A stretch of 64,000 nt of DNA from an uncultured Coriobacteriales bacterium (GTDB taxonomy: Bacteria > Actinomycetota > Coriobacteriia > Coriobacteriales > UMGS124): positions 6,563-70,562 of the forward strand of contig CABQHM010000011.1 of assembly GCA_902464015.1 (NCBI GenBank), read 5' to 3'. A program made the position numbers and the translations under genes. The notes under the pieces are model-generated. The model saw nothing but the letters and a program-made list of their open reading frames with translations, was not told where the DNA came from and searched no databases. This document shows positions 1 through 7,985 of the stretch, one piece after another. Every line of letters begins with the position of its first letter. The first letter of the stretch is position 1.

Positions 1-74
1 GTCACCACGCAGGTTCGCCCGATGTTGCCGGTGTTGGAGGGAATCTCGGGCTGGAAAAGCACGACGTTGAGCAT
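1..74 (-). CDS. trmL: tRNA (cytidine(34)-2'-O)-methyltransferase, N-terminus only (TrmL, SpoU family)
   Basis: Only the first 24 codons lie in the window; the gene runs off its left edge. The visible N-terminus begins MLNVVLFQPEIPSNTGNIGR, the signature start of TrmL, a SPOUT-fold enzyme that 2'-O-methylates the wobble base of tRNA-Leu isoacceptors using SAM. The NTGNIGR block belongs to the family's conserved N-terminal motif. The ATG at 74 has an AAAGGA ribosome binding site 4-9 bases upstream. It starts 20 bases after the TraX-like gene on the same strand, so the two are probably co-transcribed. The call rests on a short but highly diagnostic stretch. Confidence 0.8.
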   Translation of the reverse strand, partial: MLNVVLFQPEIPSNTGNIGRTCVV

Positions 75-93
75 GGTGTCCTTTCGGTTGCGT

Positions 94-876
94 CTACAGG
101 AACAGCTTTGCAAACAGCGGCCAGGTGAACGTGCCGGCGACAATGGCGATGATGAGCAGGTGGCCAGGATAGAACGTGTAGGAGATCCATTTGTTCATAT
201 GGCCCTTCTTGCCGTTGTAAAGAAGGCAGGCGAGCGCGATGCCGACGATGCACCACATCTGAATCTGGCTTCCGTGCAGTATGGTGACGAGCGACGCCAG
301 AGCGAACTGCGCTATGCGCGACTCTTTGCCCAGGTACATGGCTCCTGCGAGCAAGATGCCATACCCCTCGTAGCTGGGATGAATGAGGTTCTGGCAGGCC
401 CAATAGCAGCCGGCCAAGACGACAATCGCCACAATTTTGCCGGCCCACCAGGGCAGATGCAGGCGCTTTTGGCTTGCTTCCCCTGCCCACATGGGAAGGA
501 GCGCCACGAGCAACGTCACCATGATGTTGAGGTGGTCGGTCCAACTGGCGTCGTCTGAGTGCAGCGCCAAGTCATAGGGAATCTCGCTTACCAGGGCGAA
601 CAGGAACAAGCGCAGCGCATATTTGGGAAAGCTGCGCGTGTGCTGCGACCCTTCTACCAGCTCGAAGCAAAAGATGGGAAACGTGATGCGCCCAACAACG
701 CGCATCCAGTAATACACCTGGTACACAGTGGAAGAAACGACGGTGGGATCGACCAGCGAGGCGCGGTAGTAGTTGTACACGAACACGGCCGAGATGTGGT
801 CCACTACCATGCACACAATGGCAATCCACTTGAGCGCCGACCCTGAGAGAACCTGCCAGGGATAGTGCTTCGTCAT
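94..876 (-). CDS. TraX-family multi-pass membrane protein (possible membrane acyltransferase)
   Basis: The 260-residue product is almost entirely hydrophobic helices. It opens with SGSALKWIAIVCMVVDHISA, the typical first helix of the TraX family (lysine, then a helix ending in DH). TraX of F plasmid acetylates pilin; chromosomal homologues in Gram-positive bacteria have no settled substrate, so the function here is unknown. I chose the ATG at 876 because homology to the family starts there; a longer in-frame start at 966 adds 30 residues of non-membrane, Arg-rich sequence. No strong Shine-Dalgarno precedes 876. trmL follows 20 bases downstream. Confidence 0.75.
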   Translation of the reverse strand: MTKHYPWQVLSGSALKWIAIVCMVVDHISAVFVYNYYRASLVDPTVVSSTVYQVYYWMRVVGRITFPIFCFELVEGSQHTRSFPKYALRLFLFALVSEIPYDLALHSDDASWTDHLNIMVTLLVALLPMWAGEASQKRLHLPWWAGKIVAIVVLAGCYWACQNLIHPSYEGYGILLAGAMYLGKESRIAQFALASLVTILHGSQIQMWCIVGIALACLLYNGKKGHMNKWISYTFYPGHLLIIAIVAGTFTWPLFAKLFL

Positions 877-1322
877 TGCCACGCTGTCTGCCTGTGACCT
901 GCCATTATCGCAACGCCGCGCGACCCGCGCGCAACCTTCGTCACTCTGTCCCATACCCCGAGCCAATCTACGCCGAGCCTTCGTTTAATAAACCCCGCAG
1001 TATAGCGCTCATGTATGGCAGCCCGCCCTATGTTTTCCGCCAGAGCATGTCCCAGCCCAAGCGGGTATCGTGTGCAGGCTTGGGTTTGGTTCAGGCGCAG
1101 TTCCGCAGCGGCCCAATGGTCTGAAACGCCCAACGGCCCACTTCGCGTGAGGGTGCAATCGTCCGAGGTCGGGGGCATGGTTCGGGCGTGTTTTCCGTCA
1201 GAGCATGTCCCAGCCCAAGTGGGTATCGCGTGCAGGCCGTCACTTGGCCCAGGCGCAGTTCCGCAGCGGCGCAGCCGCGAGGACTGTCTGAGCACTGGGT
1301 CAAGTGACGGCCGGTATTGCCG
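877..1322. repeat. 446-base gene-free stretch with an 82-base direct repeat and a long hairpin
   Basis: No convincing gene is present. Two 82-base direct repeats occupy 1031-1112 and 1189-1270, offset by 158 bases. Both begin TGTTTTCCG, share CAGAGCATGTCCCAGCCCAA and end in CAGGCGCAGTTCCGCAGCGG followed by C, with a variable block of about 12 bases between. Downstream of the second copy, 1235-1252 (starting GGCCGTCACTTG) pairs with 1295-1312 (ending CAAGTGACGGCC) over 18 positions with one G-T pair. That hairpin lies 10 bases past the stop of the activase gene and could act in 3'-end formation, though no U-tract follows. Confidence 0.7.
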
Positions 1323-4300
1323 CTACCCCTTCCGCTGGGCCTCCATGATCAGCATTTGCAACCTGTTCTCCACGTTGGCAAAGCTCGTATCCGGGTCGTA
1401 GTCCAGGGCAAGGATGTTTGCCTGAGGGTACAGCTCCTTCAGGCGCTTCACGATGCCGCGGCCCACCACGTGGTTGGGCAGGCATCCGAAGGGCTGCAGG
1501 ATGATGAAGTTGTTCACGCCGTGCGCCGCGTGGTGCATGATCTCGGCGGGGATGAGCACGCCCTCGCCGGCGTCGAAGGTGTGGTGGATCACCTGGTCGC
1601 TGGCGCGCGTCACGTCGCGCAGGCGCGGCGGGCGCTCGTAGAGGGGATGCGCGCAGGCGATGCGGTCGCAGGCGTCGTGCGCCAGGTCGAAGATCTTGTT
1701 TGCCACGCGCCACCAGGCCTTTTGCAAGACGGGTTCGTCGAGCTTGTACTCGCGCACCTGGGCGTCCATGTAGAAGTAGGTCTTCTGGATGACGTCGCTC
1801 ATCTTGGCCTCGACGATCTCCATGCCGTTGCGTTCCAGATAGAGCTCGATGTCGCGGTTGGCGCCGGGATGGAAGTTGAGCAGGTACTCGCCCACGATGA
1901 GCACGCGCGGGCGGGGGTGCGAGCGGTCGTAGGGCACCTTGTTCATCTCGGCGATTGCGCGCTTGAAGCCTCGCTCGCAGCCCGGCACGCCGCCTGTGCG
2001 CATGCCGTCGATGATGTAGTCCATGCCGCGCTCGAACGCCGCGTCGGCGGTGCCTGCCGCCAGCTCGTAGGGGCGGATCTTGCGCAGCAGCTCCTCGAGG
2101 GCGTCGATCATGGGGAGCATGGTCACGATGCGCACCGAGCCGCCCAGGCCGAAGGTGTAGCCGGGCTGGATGTTGTGCGAGTCCTCGTCGTCGTTGCTCA
2201 CGATGGGGATGTAGTCGTAGCCTGCGTCGTCGAGCGCGCGGCGCAGGAGCGCCACGTAGTGCGTGAGGCGGCAGTCGCCCACGTACTTGGCCATGGCGAT
2301 GGCAATCTTATGCGTGTCGTACTTGCCCGACTCCACCGCCGCCAACGCCTCGCCGATCACGATCTGCGCCGGGAAGCAGATGTCGTTGTGCACGTACTTC
2401 TTGCCCAGGCGAATGGCCTCCTCGCGGCCCACCTCCAGAGGCGCCGCCTTGAACTTGGTGCCTGCCATGGCGGCCGCCATGATGCGCGAGAACGCGTGCG
2501 AGGTGTTGGGCACGAGGATGGTCTTGTCGGAGTCCTCGCGCGTGAACTTGCGCGGGTAGGGATCGCCCAGCTCATGCACCTCAAGCGGGATGCCGGCCGC
2601 GCGGCGCATGGCCGTGGTCTGGATGAACGACTGCACGCGGATGCGCAAGGGGCCCGACACGTCCGACTCGTCGAGCTTCACCACGAGCGGCACCTTGCCC
2701 GAAATCTCGTGCATGAGCCTGCAGATCTCGTCGGTGAGGTAGGCGTCGTGGCCGCAGCCGAAGCTCACGAGCTGCACGTACTCGAGGTTCTCGTCACGCG
2801 CCGCGATCGTGGCGCAGGAGAGCATGCGCGCGTGGTAGTTGTTCACGATGTCGATGATGGAGTGCGACAGGTCGACCTCGTCCACGCCCGGCACCGCGTC
2901 GGCGCACACCACGGGGATTCCCTCGTGGCTGAAGAGCTCGGGCAGGCCGTGGTGGACGAGCGGGTCGTTGTGATAGGGGCGCGCGGCGAGCACCACGGCG
3001 TAGGTGCCGGCCTTCTTTGCCTGCTCGATCACCACGGCGCCGCGTGCCTGCAGGGCTGCCGAGAAGCTCTTCTGCGCGGCGTCGCCCTGGGCCATGGCGG
3101 CCAGGCAGGTCGCCTCGTCGACGCCCCAGGTCTGGGCCATGTACGTGCAGAGTTGGCGCTTGCGGTCGGCCTCGGTGTGCCAGTGGAACAGCGGGTTCTC
3201 GTAGCGCGTGCCGCGTTCCTGGGGGTTGTCGGAGTTGCGCACCACCATGGGGTAGCCCTTCACCACCGCGCACATGCTCTCGCTTGTGGCATGGGGGTTC
3301 TGGGGTTCGACCGTGGTGATCGTGGGCATGAAGATGAAGTCGACGCCGGCTGCCTCGAGCTTGCGGATGTGGCCGTGCACGAGCTTGGCGGGGAAGCACA
3401 CGGTGTCGGAGGTGACGGCGGGCAGGCCCTCCTCGTACATGCGGCGTGTGGAGGTGCCGCTCACGCGGACCTCAAATCCCAGCGCCCGCCAGAACGTCTT
3501 CCAGAAGGGCAGCGTGTCCCAGTAGCTGAGCACGAGCGGGATGCCCACGACCTTGCCCTGGCCCTCGCGTAAAGGTTTGACCTCGTAGTCGCGGCAGAGA
3601 AGCTTCAGGCGCTCGTCGAAGAGGTTCGGGGCGTCCTTGCGCTTGGCGCTGGCCGCCGTGCCGTCGAGGTCGGCGCCGCGCGAGCAACGGTTGCCGGTGA
3701 CCCAGGAGGTGCCGTTGGAGAACTCCACGACCGTGCGTGCGCAGTGGTTGGCGCAGTGGGGGCACACGTTGTTCGCCGTGCGGGTGTACCAGGGCGAAGT
3801 CGCGCGCGGCGCGGCGCCTGTCGGTATCGTGCCGTCGTCGAGGGCGTCGATGCCGATGAAACCGGTCTTCCATTCGCCGCTGATGGCGCCGTCATGGCCC
3901 ACCTGGCGCTCCACATGGTCGCGCGTGAGCAGGGCGGCGCCGAGTGCGCCCATGAGCTCGGGATAGGGGGCGCGGGTGACCTCGCGGCCCACGTACTTCT
4001 CAAAGCTGCGCAACACGGCGTCGTTGCGGAACGTGCCGCCCTGCACCACGATGTGCTCGCCGAGCTTGTCCATGTTGGACATGCGGATGACCTTGGTGAA
4101 GACGTTCTCCACGATGGAGCGGCACAGGCCCGCCATGATGTCGTCGGCGGTCTTGCCTGCCTGCTGTTCGCTGACGATGGAGCTGTTCATGAAGACGGTG
4201 CAGCGCGAGCCCAGGTTGGCCGGGCTCTTGGAGGCGAAGGCATGGGCGGAGATCTGCTCCACGGGAATGTGCAGCGTGGCGCCGAAGCTTTCAAGGAAGC

Positions 4301-5735
4301 TACCACAGCCGCTCGAGCACGCCTCGTTCACGGTGATGTTCGTGACGATGCCGTGGTCGAGCCAGATGGCCTTCATGTCCTGGCCGCCGATGTCGAGGAT
4401 GAACGACACCTCGGGGGAGTAGAGCTTGGCTGCCTGCGCATGTGCCACGGTCTCGACCACGTGGCAGTCGGCGCCCAGGGCGCGGGCGCACAGCTGCTCG
4501 CCGTAGCCGGTGGTGCCCACGGCGCGGATGACGAGCTTGGCGTCGGCCTTCTCAAAGATCTCGCGTGCCTCAAGCAAGGCACGGCGCACGACCTCGAGCG
4601 GCTCGCCCTCGTTCGAGGCGTAGAAGGAGTGGATGAGGTGGGCGTCGTCGTCCATCAAGACGAGCTTGGTGGTGGTGGAGCCGCAGTCGATGCCCAGGTA
4701 GGCATAGGTGGTAGACCCCGGCACGGGGTCGGCGTGGGGGCGCTGCGCCAGGCGGTGGCGTGCCCGGAAGCGCTGCAGCTGCGCCTCGTCGGCGAAGAGG
4801 GGCTCCAGCTCGGCAAGGGAGTCGGTGCGACGGCCCTTGAAGGTGGCGAGCGTCTCGATGCACGAGGCGGCGTCGAAGGTGCGGGTGTCGTCGGCGAAGA
4901 GCGTGGTCAGCGACAGCGCCGCGCCGAACGCGACGATCGTCTCGGGGTGCTCGGGCACGACGGTCTGCTCGTCGGTGAGGCCCAGGCGCTCCTGGAAGAC
5001 GCGCACGAGCACGGGGTTGAACGTGCACGGGCCGCCCTCGAAGATGACCGGGGGCTCGAGCTCACGGCCCTGCGCCAGGCCGCCGATGGTTTGCTTGGCG
5101 ATGGCATGGAAGCACGAAAGTGCCAGGTCTTCCTTGGGCACACCGCGGTTGAGCAGGGGTTGGATGTCGGTCTTGGCGTATACGCCGCAGCGACCGGAAA
5201 TGTCGTGGACGCAGGTGCCGCGCTCGGCAAGCGCGTTGAAGTCGCAGGATTGCGTGTCGAGAAGCGAGGCGATCTCGTCGATAAAGGCGCCGGTGCCGCC
5301 TGCGCACGTGCCGTTCATGCGCATGTCCGAGACGCTGGTCTCGCCCGTCTTGGGGTCTTCCTGGAAGAAGACGACCTTGGCGTCCTGACCGCCCAGCTCA
5401 ATGGCGCAGCGCACCTGGGGGTAGAGTTTGCGGATGGCGACGGAGTTGGCGACGACCTCCTGCACGAAGGGCAGGTCGAGCTCCTCGGCAAGCACCTTGC
5501 CGCCCGAGCCGCAGATGGCAGCGCGAGAGGGCATCTCGGGCAGGGCCTGGGCGAGGGCACTCAGAACCTCTTTGAGGCATGCGGCCTGGTTGGCGCCATG
5601 GCGGCGATAGTCGGTGTACACCACCTCGTCGCTGCGCGAATCCCATACGGCCGCCTTGACCGTGGTCGACCCCACGTCGAGGCCGAGGAACAGTCCGTTA
5701 TCCTGATTGACCTGCACGTTTTCTATCTGAGCCAT
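1323..5735 (-). CDS. Giant acyl-CoA dehydratase activase (two BcrAD/BadFG ATPase domains plus DUF2229 and HgdB-like region)
   Basis: A 1470-residue cytosolic protein. The first ASKHA ATPase domain (about residues 13-330) has GLDVGSTTVKA, ELGGQDAK and the Fe-S ligand region NGTCAGGTGAF. The second (about 355-625) has GIDCGSTTTK, DIGGQDMK and NEACSSGCGSF. A Cys-rich segment (CPHCANHCART) then leads into a DUF2229 block (SDTVCFPAKLVHGH) and a second Cys-containing HgdB-like part (SFGCGHDAYLTDEI, DICFPAQIVIGEAL). Known activases use ATP hydrolysis to push an electron from a [4Fe-4S] cluster to a 2-hydroxyacyl-CoA dehydratase or benzoyl-CoA reductase-type partner. The role of these long fused versions, common in gut anaerobes, is not settled. 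The ATG at 5735 has GGGAGAGG upstream; an in-frame start 42 bases earlier has none. No dehydratase subunits lie nearby. Confidence 0.85.
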   Translation of the reverse strand: MAQIENVQVNQDNGLFLGLDVGSTTVKAAVWDSRSDEVVYTDYRRHGANQAACLKEVLSALAQALPEMPSRAAICGSGGKVLAEELDLPFVQEVVANSVAIRKLYPQVRCAIELGGQDAKVVFFQEDPKTGETSVSDMRMNGTCAGGTGAFIDEIASLLDTQSCDFNALAERGTCVHDISGRCGVYAKTDIQPLLNRGVPKEDLALSCFHAIAKQTIGGLAQGRELEPPVIFEGGPCTFNPVLVRVFQERLGLTDEQTVVPEHPETIVAFGAALSLTTLFADDTRTFDAASCIETLATFKGRRTDSLAELEPLFADEAQLQRFRARHRLAQRPHADPVPGSTTYAYLGIDCGSTTTKLVLMDDDAHLIHSFYASNEGEPLEVVRRALLEAREIFEKADAKLVIRAVGTTGYGEQLCARALGADCHVVETVAHAQAAKLYSPEVSFILDIGGQDMKAIWLDHGIVTNITVNEACSSGCGSFLESFGATLHIPVEQISAHAFASKSPANLGSRCTVFMNSSIVSEQQAGKTADDIMAGLCRSIVENVFTKVIRMSNMDKLGEHIVVQGGTFRNDAVLRSFEKYVGREVTRAPYPELMGALGAALLTRDHVERQVGHDGAISGEWKTGFIGIDALDDGTIPTGAAPRATSPWYTRTANNVCPHCANHCARTVVEFSNGTSWVTGNRCSRGADLDGTAASAKRKDAPNLFDERLKLLCRDYEVKPLREGQGKVVGIPLVLSYWDTLPFWKTFWRALGFEVRVSGTSTRRMYEEGLPAVTSDTVCFPAKLVHGHIRKLEAAGVDFIFMPTITTVEPQNPHATSESMCAVVKGYPMVVRNSDNPQERGTRYENPLFHWHTEADRKRQLCTYMAQTWGVDEATCLAAMAQGDAAQKSFSAALQARGAVVIEQAKKAGTYAVVLAARPYHNDPLVHHGLPELFSHEGIPVVCADAVPGVDEVDLSHSIIDIVNNYHARMLSCATIAARDENLEYVQLVSFGCGHDAYLTDEICRLMHEISGKVPLVVKLDESDVSGPLRIRVQSFIQTTAMRRAAGIPLEVHELGDPYPRKFTREDSDKTILVPNTSHAFSRIMAAAMAGTKFKAAPLEVGREEAIRLGKKYVHNDICFPAQIVIGEALAAVESGKYDTHKIAIAMAKYVGDCRLTHYVALLRRALDDAGYDYIPIVSNDDEDSHNIQPGYTFGLGGSVRIVTMLPMIDALEELLRKIRPYELAAGTADAAFERGMDYIIDGMRTGGVPGCERGFKRAIAEMNKVPYDRSHPRPRVLIVGEYLLNFHPGANRDIELYLERNGMEIVEAKMSDVIQKTYFYMDAQVREYKLDEPVLQKAWWRVANKIFDLAHDACDRIACAHPLYERPPRLRDVTRASDQVIHHTFDAGEGVLIPAEIMHHAAHGVNNFIILQPFGCLPNHVVGRGIVKRLKELYPQANILALDYDPDTSFANVENRLQMLIMEAQRKG

Positions 5736-5949
5736 GCCTCTCCCACACTCCGTGCCCGTTTCTGGCTGAACGCTCAATTATGCACATTCAAGCAGTTATA
5801 CCCCGTGAAACGACGAAGGTCGCCACGTGTTGACCATCTTTGAGAAGGGCGACATTGGGGCCCGGTGCGGTTTATGGTCAGCGACAGGCGAAGTGGGGTG
5901 CTTGGAGGTGCGCATGTTGCAGCGTATTGCAAAAAGGAGCGATAAACGA

Positions 5950-5981
5950 AAAAAGGCTGGCTCCCGAAGGAACCAGCCTTT
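5950..5981 (-). terminator. Intrinsic terminator of tRNA-Arg
   Basis: On the minus strand a stem formed by AAGGCTGG and CCAGCCTT, with a TTCG-type loop region, is followed by a run of T (A-run at 5949-5954 on the plus strand). It lies 10 bases beyond the CCA end of the tRNA. Confidence 0.8.
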
Positions 5982-5990
5982 GATTTCAAG

Positions 5991-6067
5991 TGGTGCGGCG
6001 TACAGGATTCGAACCTGTGACGTTCTGATTCGTAGTCAGACCCTCTATCCAGCTGAGGTAACGCCGC
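5991..6067 (-). tRNA. tRNA-Arg(ACG)
   Basis: A full cloverleaf on the minus strand. The acceptor stem is GCGGCGT/ACGCCGC, the T-arm contains GGTTCGAATCC, and the anticodon stem TCTGA/TCAGA closes the loop CTACGAA, giving anticodon ACG (inosine-34 expected). The discriminator A and CCA are encoded. It stands alone with its own promoter and terminator. Confidence 0.95.
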
Positions 6068-6079
6068 GCAAGTGCAGAG

Positions 6080-6112
6080 GATATATTGCCTCAGTCGCAT
6101 GGCATAGGTCAA
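6080..6112 (-). promoter_or_regulatory. Promoter of tRNA-Arg
   Basis: On the minus strand TTGACC (6112-6107) and TATATC (6085-6080) lie upstream of the tRNA, and a start about 7 bases after the -10 leaves a leader of only about 6 bases. The 21-base spacer is longer than the usual 16-18. Confidence 0.45.
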
Positions 6113-6240
6113 GGATAAACTTTCGACGCGGCTGATGCTCACATTTCTGCCACATACGATGTGCGGACTGTGATGGCGGCGGACTCCGTAATGCGTCCCG
6201 CACATGGTGGACTTTTACAGATTTGCCGAAGAGGGATTTT

Positions 6241-6273
6241 TTGACAGGCGTCGGATGCGTCGTGCCCTATACT
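6241..6273 (+). promoter_or_regulatory. Promoter of the SRP RNA
   Basis: A consensus TTGACA (6241-6246) and a TATACT (6268-6273) precede the SRP RNA, with the -10 correctly placed about 13 bases before its 5' stem. The spacer is 21 bases, the same unusual length as at the divergent tRNA-Arg promoter. Confidence 0.5.
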
Positions 6274-6285
6274 TATCCCCCATGA

Positions 6286-6396
6286 GCGATCTGCATGGGT
6301 TCGGGTGGCGTCACACCGCGAACCTGGTCAGGACCGGGAGGTAGCAGCCATAAGCGGCCTCTGGCGGGTACCCGGACCTATGCAGGTCGCTTTTTT
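6286..6396 (+). ncRNA. ffs: Signal recognition particle RNA (small bacterial 4.5S type)
   Basis: The conserved domain IV hairpin is evident: CAGGACCGGGAGGTAGCAGC carries the asymmetric loop and the GGTAGCAG side that binds Ffh. The RNA is closed by an 11-bp end stem, GCGATCTGCAT (6286-6296) with ATGCAGGTCGC (6380-6390), and ends in TTTTTT at 6391-6396, so the closing stem doubles as terminator. About 105 nt is normal for the small SRP RNA lacking an Alu domain. It works with Ffh and FtsY in co-translational membrane targeting. Confidence 0.93.
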
Positions 6397-6476
6397 CGTT
6401 TGTGGTCTCACGAGGTGAGACGCTGGTATCAATTATACCGATAACCAAAGTCAAAATCTATGAATGACCCAAAGCC

Positions 6477-6505
6477 TTGAACAGGTGCAGTCGACGTGGT
6501 TATAT
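6477..6505 (+). promoter_or_regulatory. Promoter of metQ
   Basis: TTGAAC (6477-6482), a 17-base spacer and TTATAT (6500-6505) lie about 95 bases upstream of the metQ start. I see no SAM-riboswitch signature or S-box hairpin in the leader, so methionine control, if any, must work differently. Confidence 0.5.
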
Positions 6506-6599
6506 ACCGCATCGCACACACAAGCCGTGTTGAAATCAGTCGAACACGATGCGCCGACATCCCCCAATGACGCATTCATGATCTGAAAGGACATGCACC

Positions 6600-7811
6600 A
6601 TGAGCAAGCTTACCCGCCGCAACTTCATCACCTCCGCCGCTGCCTTGGCCGCCCTGGCCGCCGTGGGCGTCAACTTCGCCATCGCCGACGAGGAGAAGGC
6701 CGAGGACGCCTACAAGTTCGACAACGCCGACGAGGTCACGCTGGCCGACGACAAGAAGATCACCGTCGCCGCTTCCCCCACGCCCCACGCCGAGATCCTC
6801 AACGGCCCGGTCAAGGAGGTTCTCTCCGAGCAGGGCTATGAGCTCGTCGTCACCGAGTTCACCGATTACATCCTGCCCAACACCGCCACCGAGCAGGGCG
6901 AGGTCGACGCCAACTACTTCCAGCACGAGCCCTACCTCAAGAGCTTCAACGAGGAGAACGGTACCCACCTCGTGCCCGTGTGCGCCGTGCACTACGAGCC
7001 CTTCGGCATCTATCCCGGCAACGTTGCCACGCTTGGGGAGGTTTCCGACGGCGCCAAGGTCGCTGTGCCCAACGACACCACCAACGAGGCTCGTGCCCTG
7101 CTTCTTCTCGAGCAGGAGGGCCTGCTGAAGCTCAAGGACGGCGCCGGCGTCACCGCCACGACCAACGACATCGCCGAGAACCCCAAGAACCTGGAGTTCG
7201 TCGAGCTTGAGGCCGCCAACATCCCCAACGCCCTGCCCGATGTGGCCATCGCCTGCATCAACGGCAACTATGCCCTCGACGCCGGCTACACGGTGGAGGA
7301 CGCTCTGGCCATCGAGGCCGCTGACGGCCTGGCCGCCAAGACCTACGCAAACGTCCTGGTTGTGCATGCCGGCAACGAGGAGGTCGCCAAGATCCAGGCC
7401 CTGAAGGACGCCCTGCTTTCTGAGAAGACCTACAACTTCATCCTCGACACCTTCAAGGGTGCCGTCCAGCCTGCCTTCACCCTTGACGGCGAGGGCGACA
7501 AGGATGAGGCCGCCGACGGCGCCGACAAGGCCGAGGCCGGCGCCCTCAAGGACGGCTCCTACACCGCCGAGGGCAAGGGCATCGGCGGCAAGGTGCCCGT
7601 GACCGTCGAGGTCAAGGACGGCAAGGTCGCCACCGTCACCGTCGGCGACAACTCCGAGACCCAGGGCATCGGCTCCAAGGCCATCGAGCAGCTCCCTGCC
7701 AAGATCGTCGAGGCCGGCGGCACGGAGGGCGTCGACGCCGTCTCCGGCGCCACCGTCACCTCCAAGGCCATCTTCACGGCCGTTGACGAGGCTCTTGAGC
7801 AGGCAAAGTAA
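6600..7811 (+). CDS. metQ: MetQ/NlpA-family methionine-binding protein fused to a C-terminal FMN-binding domain
   Basis: The 403-residue exported protein begins with a Tat-type signal (KLTRRNFITSAAALAALAA); there is no lipobox cysteine, unlike typical Gram-positive MetQ lipoproteins. Residues about 50-300 are the NlpA/MetQ substrate-binding fold (AASPTPHAEILN, VTEFTDYILPNTA, DANYFQHEPYL, VHYEPFGIYPG). After an acidic linker, residues about 318-403 form an FMN_bind domain with repeated K-D-G strands and the SGATVTS motif at about 382-388; its Thr-385 is the expected covalent FMN site by analogy with NqrC/RnfG. It heads the metQ-metN-metI cluster but has its own terminator. Methionine specificity comes from family membership; a redox role for the fused domain is inference. 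No ApbE flavin transferase lies in the window. Confidence 0.88.
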   Translation: MSKLTRRNFITSAAALAALAAVGVNFAIADEEKAEDAYKFDNADEVTLADDKKITVAASPTPHAEILNGPVKEVLSEQGYELVVTEFTDYILPNTATEQGEVDANYFQHEPYLKSFNEENGTHLVPVCAVHYEPFGIYPGNVATLGEVSDGAKVAVPNDTTNEARALLLLEQEGLLKLKDGAGVTATTNDIAENPKNLEFVELEAANIPNALPDVAIACINGNYALDAGYTVEDALAIEAADGLAAKTYANVLVVHAGNEEVAKIQALKDALLSEKTYNFILDTFKGAVQPAFTLDGEGDKDEAADGADKAEAGALKDGSYTAEGKGIGGKVPVTVEVKDGKVATVTVGDNSETQGIGSKAIEQLPAKIVEAGGTEGVDAVSGATVTSKAIFTAVDEALEQAK

Positions 7812-7886
7812 GAAAGAGGTTGACCTGCCGTCTTAGCAAGGTTCTTCGACTCGGCACCTTGCGTTTGATGGTTCGTTTCAGTTCAT

Positions 7887-7917
7887 GGGGCGCGGCGTAT
7901 ATCGCCGTGCCCCTTTT
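7887..7917 (+). terminator. Terminator or attenuator between metQ and metN
   Basis: GGGGCGCGGCG (7887-7897) pairs with CGCCGTGCCCC (7903-7913) over 11 positions with one G-T pair, and TTTT follows. Partial termination here would give more binding protein than transporter. Confidence 0.7.
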
Positions 7918-7985
7918 CGCGTATAGTTGCCCCGCTGCAGCTCGGGGCTCAAAAAGCATTCGAGCACATAGGGGAAGAGAGAGCC

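Noticed and set aside
1317..5843. Very long open frames on the plus strand opposite the activase gene (for example 1317-3572 and 3744-5843)
   Set aside because: They are shadows of a high-GC gene read in the frame whose codons mirror its third positions; the translations are Val/Ala/Gly/His-rich with no recognisable domain, and the minus-strand protein has clear motifs throughout.
5774..6205. 143-codon frame across tRNA-Arg
   Set aside because: It overlaps the tRNA, its terminator and promoter and has no coding character.
6397..6599. SAM or other methionine riboswitch in the metQ leader
   Set aside because: No S-box core sequences or multi-stem fold with a terminator could be found; only a promoter is supported.
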